From Candidatus Woesearchaeota archaeon (GTDB taxonomy: Archaea; Nanobdellota; Nanobdellia; SCGC-AAA011-G17; JACOZS01): DNA of 8,348 bases. The translations under genes were made by a program, and so were the position numbers. The stretch spans positions 1 to 8,348 of the forward strand of contig JACOZS010000065.1 of NCBI GenBank assembly GCA_016181215.1, in the 5' to 3' direction. This document shows, in pieces, positions 7,687 to 8,348 of the stretch. Each line of letters begins with the position of its first letter. Within the stretch, counting starts at the first letter, position 1. The notes beneath the pieces were generated by a model that did no database searches, had not been told where the DNA came from, and saw only the letters and a program-made list of their open reading frames with translations.

Positions 7687-7798
7687 CCATTCTGCCAGCC
7701 GCATACTCGTTTATATTCTTGATAAATTTCGAGTTAGCCAAGTTGTTCCAATGCGCGTTCAAGTTCAAGTTACTGTTCAGGTTCAACCTGGAAAGGCC
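7687..7798 (-). repeat. DGR template repeat (TR)
   Basis: This 112-base segment is non-coding in place but, read in the VR frame, gives Asn-rich sequence: RLNLNSNLNLNAHWNN is followed by LANS, then the extra segment, then AAGRM. Nine AAC codons are present, the codon favoured in DGR templates because mutating its two A's yields many residues and never a stop. It aligns to VR with one 24-base gap (7705-7728 or one base over). Of 24 aligned template A's, 17 differ in VR; of the 64 other aligned positions only one does (7761). The 3' part GCGGCTGGCAG (reverse of 7692-7702) is identical in VR and is the probable IMH*/IMH core. TR ends 24 bases before the RT start codon. Confidence 0.95.
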
Positions 7799-8014
7799 CA
7801 AGTGTAGCCCATTAACCAATTTAGCACCACCACTTCATATTTCAGGGATTAACTTACTTAATGTCGTGGTTGAATTTCATGGCGTTTAGACTCAATCGTC
7901 CATGCCCTGATTAATAGGCGTGTGGTTTAGCGAACACTCGGCATTTAGTTGTCTCTGTTCTTAGTTATCCAAGTGTCAGCCAGGAAAATTAAATAAAGAA
8001 ATCGTGGGTTTTTA
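7799..8014 (-). ncRNA. Gene-free interval before TR, possibly the structured 5' part of the TR RNA
   Basis: No frame longer than a few codons begins here on the minus strand, and none on the plus strand looks coding, so there is no avd-like accessory gene. By my count 75 of the 180 bases at 7801-7980 are G or C, which is not the AT-rich composition of a plain spacer. Nested complementary arms can be found: TCAGGG (7842-7847) with CCCTGA (7905-7910), enclosing CATGGCG (7878-7884) with CGTCCATG (7897-7904, one bulge), and outside them ACCAC (7826-7830) with GTGGT (7922-7926). This fits a structured leader of the template RNA, but pairing was judged by eye and the transcript ends are unknown. 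A T-rich run follows the target-gene stop codon and could instead end that transcript. Confidence 0.4.
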
Positions 8015-8348
8015 TTAATTTCCTTTTAGTTGACGTAATGCTGCTTCATATCTTTGGCTTATTTCTGCCATGAGTCTTGCTTTTTCAGTCTCTAATTCAG
8101 AAATGCGTTTATCTAACAATATTTTTACTTTTTTGTCGAGCGCGGCTTCGCCGCAAACGACCACCCTGCCAGCCGCATCCGAGCCAGCCAAGACGTCCCA
8201 ATGCGCGTACGAGCCCAAGTCACCGCCCAGGCCCAACCTGGAAAGGCCATCTTCTCTTACGTAAAATCCTCGTTTTCCATCTTGGTTAAATATGGGCAAT
8301 CCTAGTTCATCTTGCTCGTCAAAGCGCCCTGCAGTATTTAGTCTTTTA
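8015..8348 (-). CDS. DGR target (variable) protein, C-terminal part, cut by the window edge
   Basis: The frame is open from the right edge to TAA at 8017-8015, showing the last 110 residues; a TTG at 8299 is in frame but there is no reason to take it as the start, since the same frame continues upstream without a stop. Visible residues about 34-63 are encoded by VR; the diversified sites are G39, G41, G42, D43, G45, S46, Y47, D51, V52, G55 and D57, set in a constant frame of L, R, A48-H49-W50 and AAGR. After VR comes VVVCGEAAL and then a charged heptad-like helix (about 70-108; LLDKRISELETEKARLMAEI) that should form a coiled coil, ending KGN. Most DGR targets have VR at or very near the C-terminus, so this tail is unusual. 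The fold of the N-terminal part, any signal peptide and the ligand are outside view. Confidence 0.88.
   Translation of the reverse strand, partial: KRLNTAGRFDEQDELGLPIFNQDGKRGFYVREDGLSRLGLGGDLGSYAHWDVLAGSDAAGRVVVCGEAALDKKVKILLDKRISELETEKARLMAEISQRYEAALRQLKGN
8142..8154 (-). other. GC hairpin just beyond the VR 3' end
   Basis: GCGGC-GAA-GCCGC is a perfect 5-bp inverted repeat with a 3-base loop, 6 bases past the 3' end of VR and inside the target gene (encoding part of CGEAA). Nothing like it follows TR. Known DGR targets can carry a hairpin or cruciform a few bases after VR that promotes retrohoming; this one has the matching place and orientation, though its stem is shorter than those I recall. 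Confidence 0.6.
8161..8248 (-). repeat. DGR variable repeat (VR)
   Basis: This 88-base segment lies within the target gene and matches TR (7687-7798) except for a 24-base gap. Substitutions relative to TR, in the coding sense, are 15 A-to-G, 2 A-to-T and a single T-to-C. Each of the eight aligned AAC codons has changed (to GGC four times, GAC twice, TAC and GTC once each), and AGT has become GGT. The invariant 3' core GCGGCTGGCAG corresponds to the initiation-of-mutagenic-homing region. The low proportion of silent change fits targeted diversification, not ordinary divergence of a duplicate. Confidence 0.95.

Larger units (their letters stand above)
6610..8348 (-). mobile_element. Diversity-generating retroelement (variable protein - TR - RT)
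   Basis: All parts lie on the minus strand in the standard order: target gene with its variable repeat (8348-8015, entering from the edge), non-coding stretch, template repeat (7798-7687), reverse transcriptase (7662-6610). TR-VR differences fall almost only at template adenines, which is diagnostic for this class of element. DGRs do not transpose; they copy TR RNA with error at A and write the product over VR in the target gene. No transposase, integrase or terminal repeats are visible. The right limit is unknown because the target gene runs out of the window. Confidence 0.93.

Noticed and set aside
7663..7704. Longer RT start at 7704, adding 14 residues
   Set aside because: The ATG lies in the TR/IMH* region shared with VR and has no ribosome site, while the ATG at 7662 has AGGA at a good distance and a family-like N-terminus.
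6610..7704. Group II intron or retron reading of the RT
   Set aside because: No maturase/HNH domain or recognisable intron RNA domain flanks the RT, motif B is of DGR form, and the TR-VR pair explains the locus fully.
8070..8289. Plus-strand frames of 64 and 70 codons across VR
   Set aside because: They are antisense to the target gene, and their Pro/Arg-rich translations reflect the GC-rich VR, not a protein.
8297..8299. TTG start for a 94-residue target protein
   Set aside because: The frame continues open to the window edge with plausible protein sequence, so this is an internal codon of a gene cut by the edge.

Overview
The window looks like a piece of an archaeal chromosome, most likely from a small-genome DPANN-type lineage (Woesearchaeota/Pacearchaeota-like; this placement is inference). 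Reasons: an archaeal flap endonuclease 1, a family B DNA polymerase interrupted by an intein at motif C, and a type II methionine aminopeptidase; TATA-type promoter elements (TTTATATT, TTTATATG, TTAATATAAG) lie about 20-30 bases before several starts; genes are tightly packed and AT-rich.

Layout. At the left edge, on the minus strand, is the N-terminal 225 codons of FEN1 (1-675). A divergent promoter region separates it from a plus-strand run: a 39-residue Cys-rich protein (752-871), a NYN-domain ribonuclease-like protein (911-1420), a RecB/Cas4-like PD-(D/E)XK nuclease split by a frameshift (1431-1917), and the B-family polymerase (1961-5722). The polymerase carries a 435-residue LAGLIDADG intein (3734-5038) that also contains a C2H2-type zinc-finger-like insert. 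Two tandem inverted repeats (5721-5758) sit between polB and the methionine aminopeptidase gene (5768-6646). FEN1, PolB and the two nuclease-like proteins give this part a replication/repair flavour.

The right end, 6610 to the window edge, is all minus strand and is the main discovery: a diversity-generating retroelement (DGR). In transcription order it has (i) a variable-protein gene running in from the right edge (8348-8015), (ii) about 216 bases with no gene, (iii) a template repeat TR (7798-7687), and (iv) a reverse transcriptase gene (7662-6610) with the DGR-type LGNMTSQ motif and a YVDD active site. TR and the variable repeat VR (8248-8161) align over 88 positions. Of the 18 substitutions, 17 fall at template adenines (15 A to G, 2 A to T). 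All eight aligned AAC codons of TR are changed in VR. This is the signature of adenine-specific mutagenic retrohoming and is read directly from the sequence.

Unusual details of the DGR: TR carries 24 in-frame bases missing from VR; a GC hairpin lies 6 bases beyond the VR end; the VR is not at the protein C-terminus but is followed by a coiled-coil tail of about 46 residues; no avd-like accessory gene is present between target and RT; and the RT gene overlaps the 3' end of the convergent aminopeptidase gene by 37 bases. The element therefore probably diversifies one surface of a host protein whose N-terminal part, and hence location and ligand class, lies outside this window.
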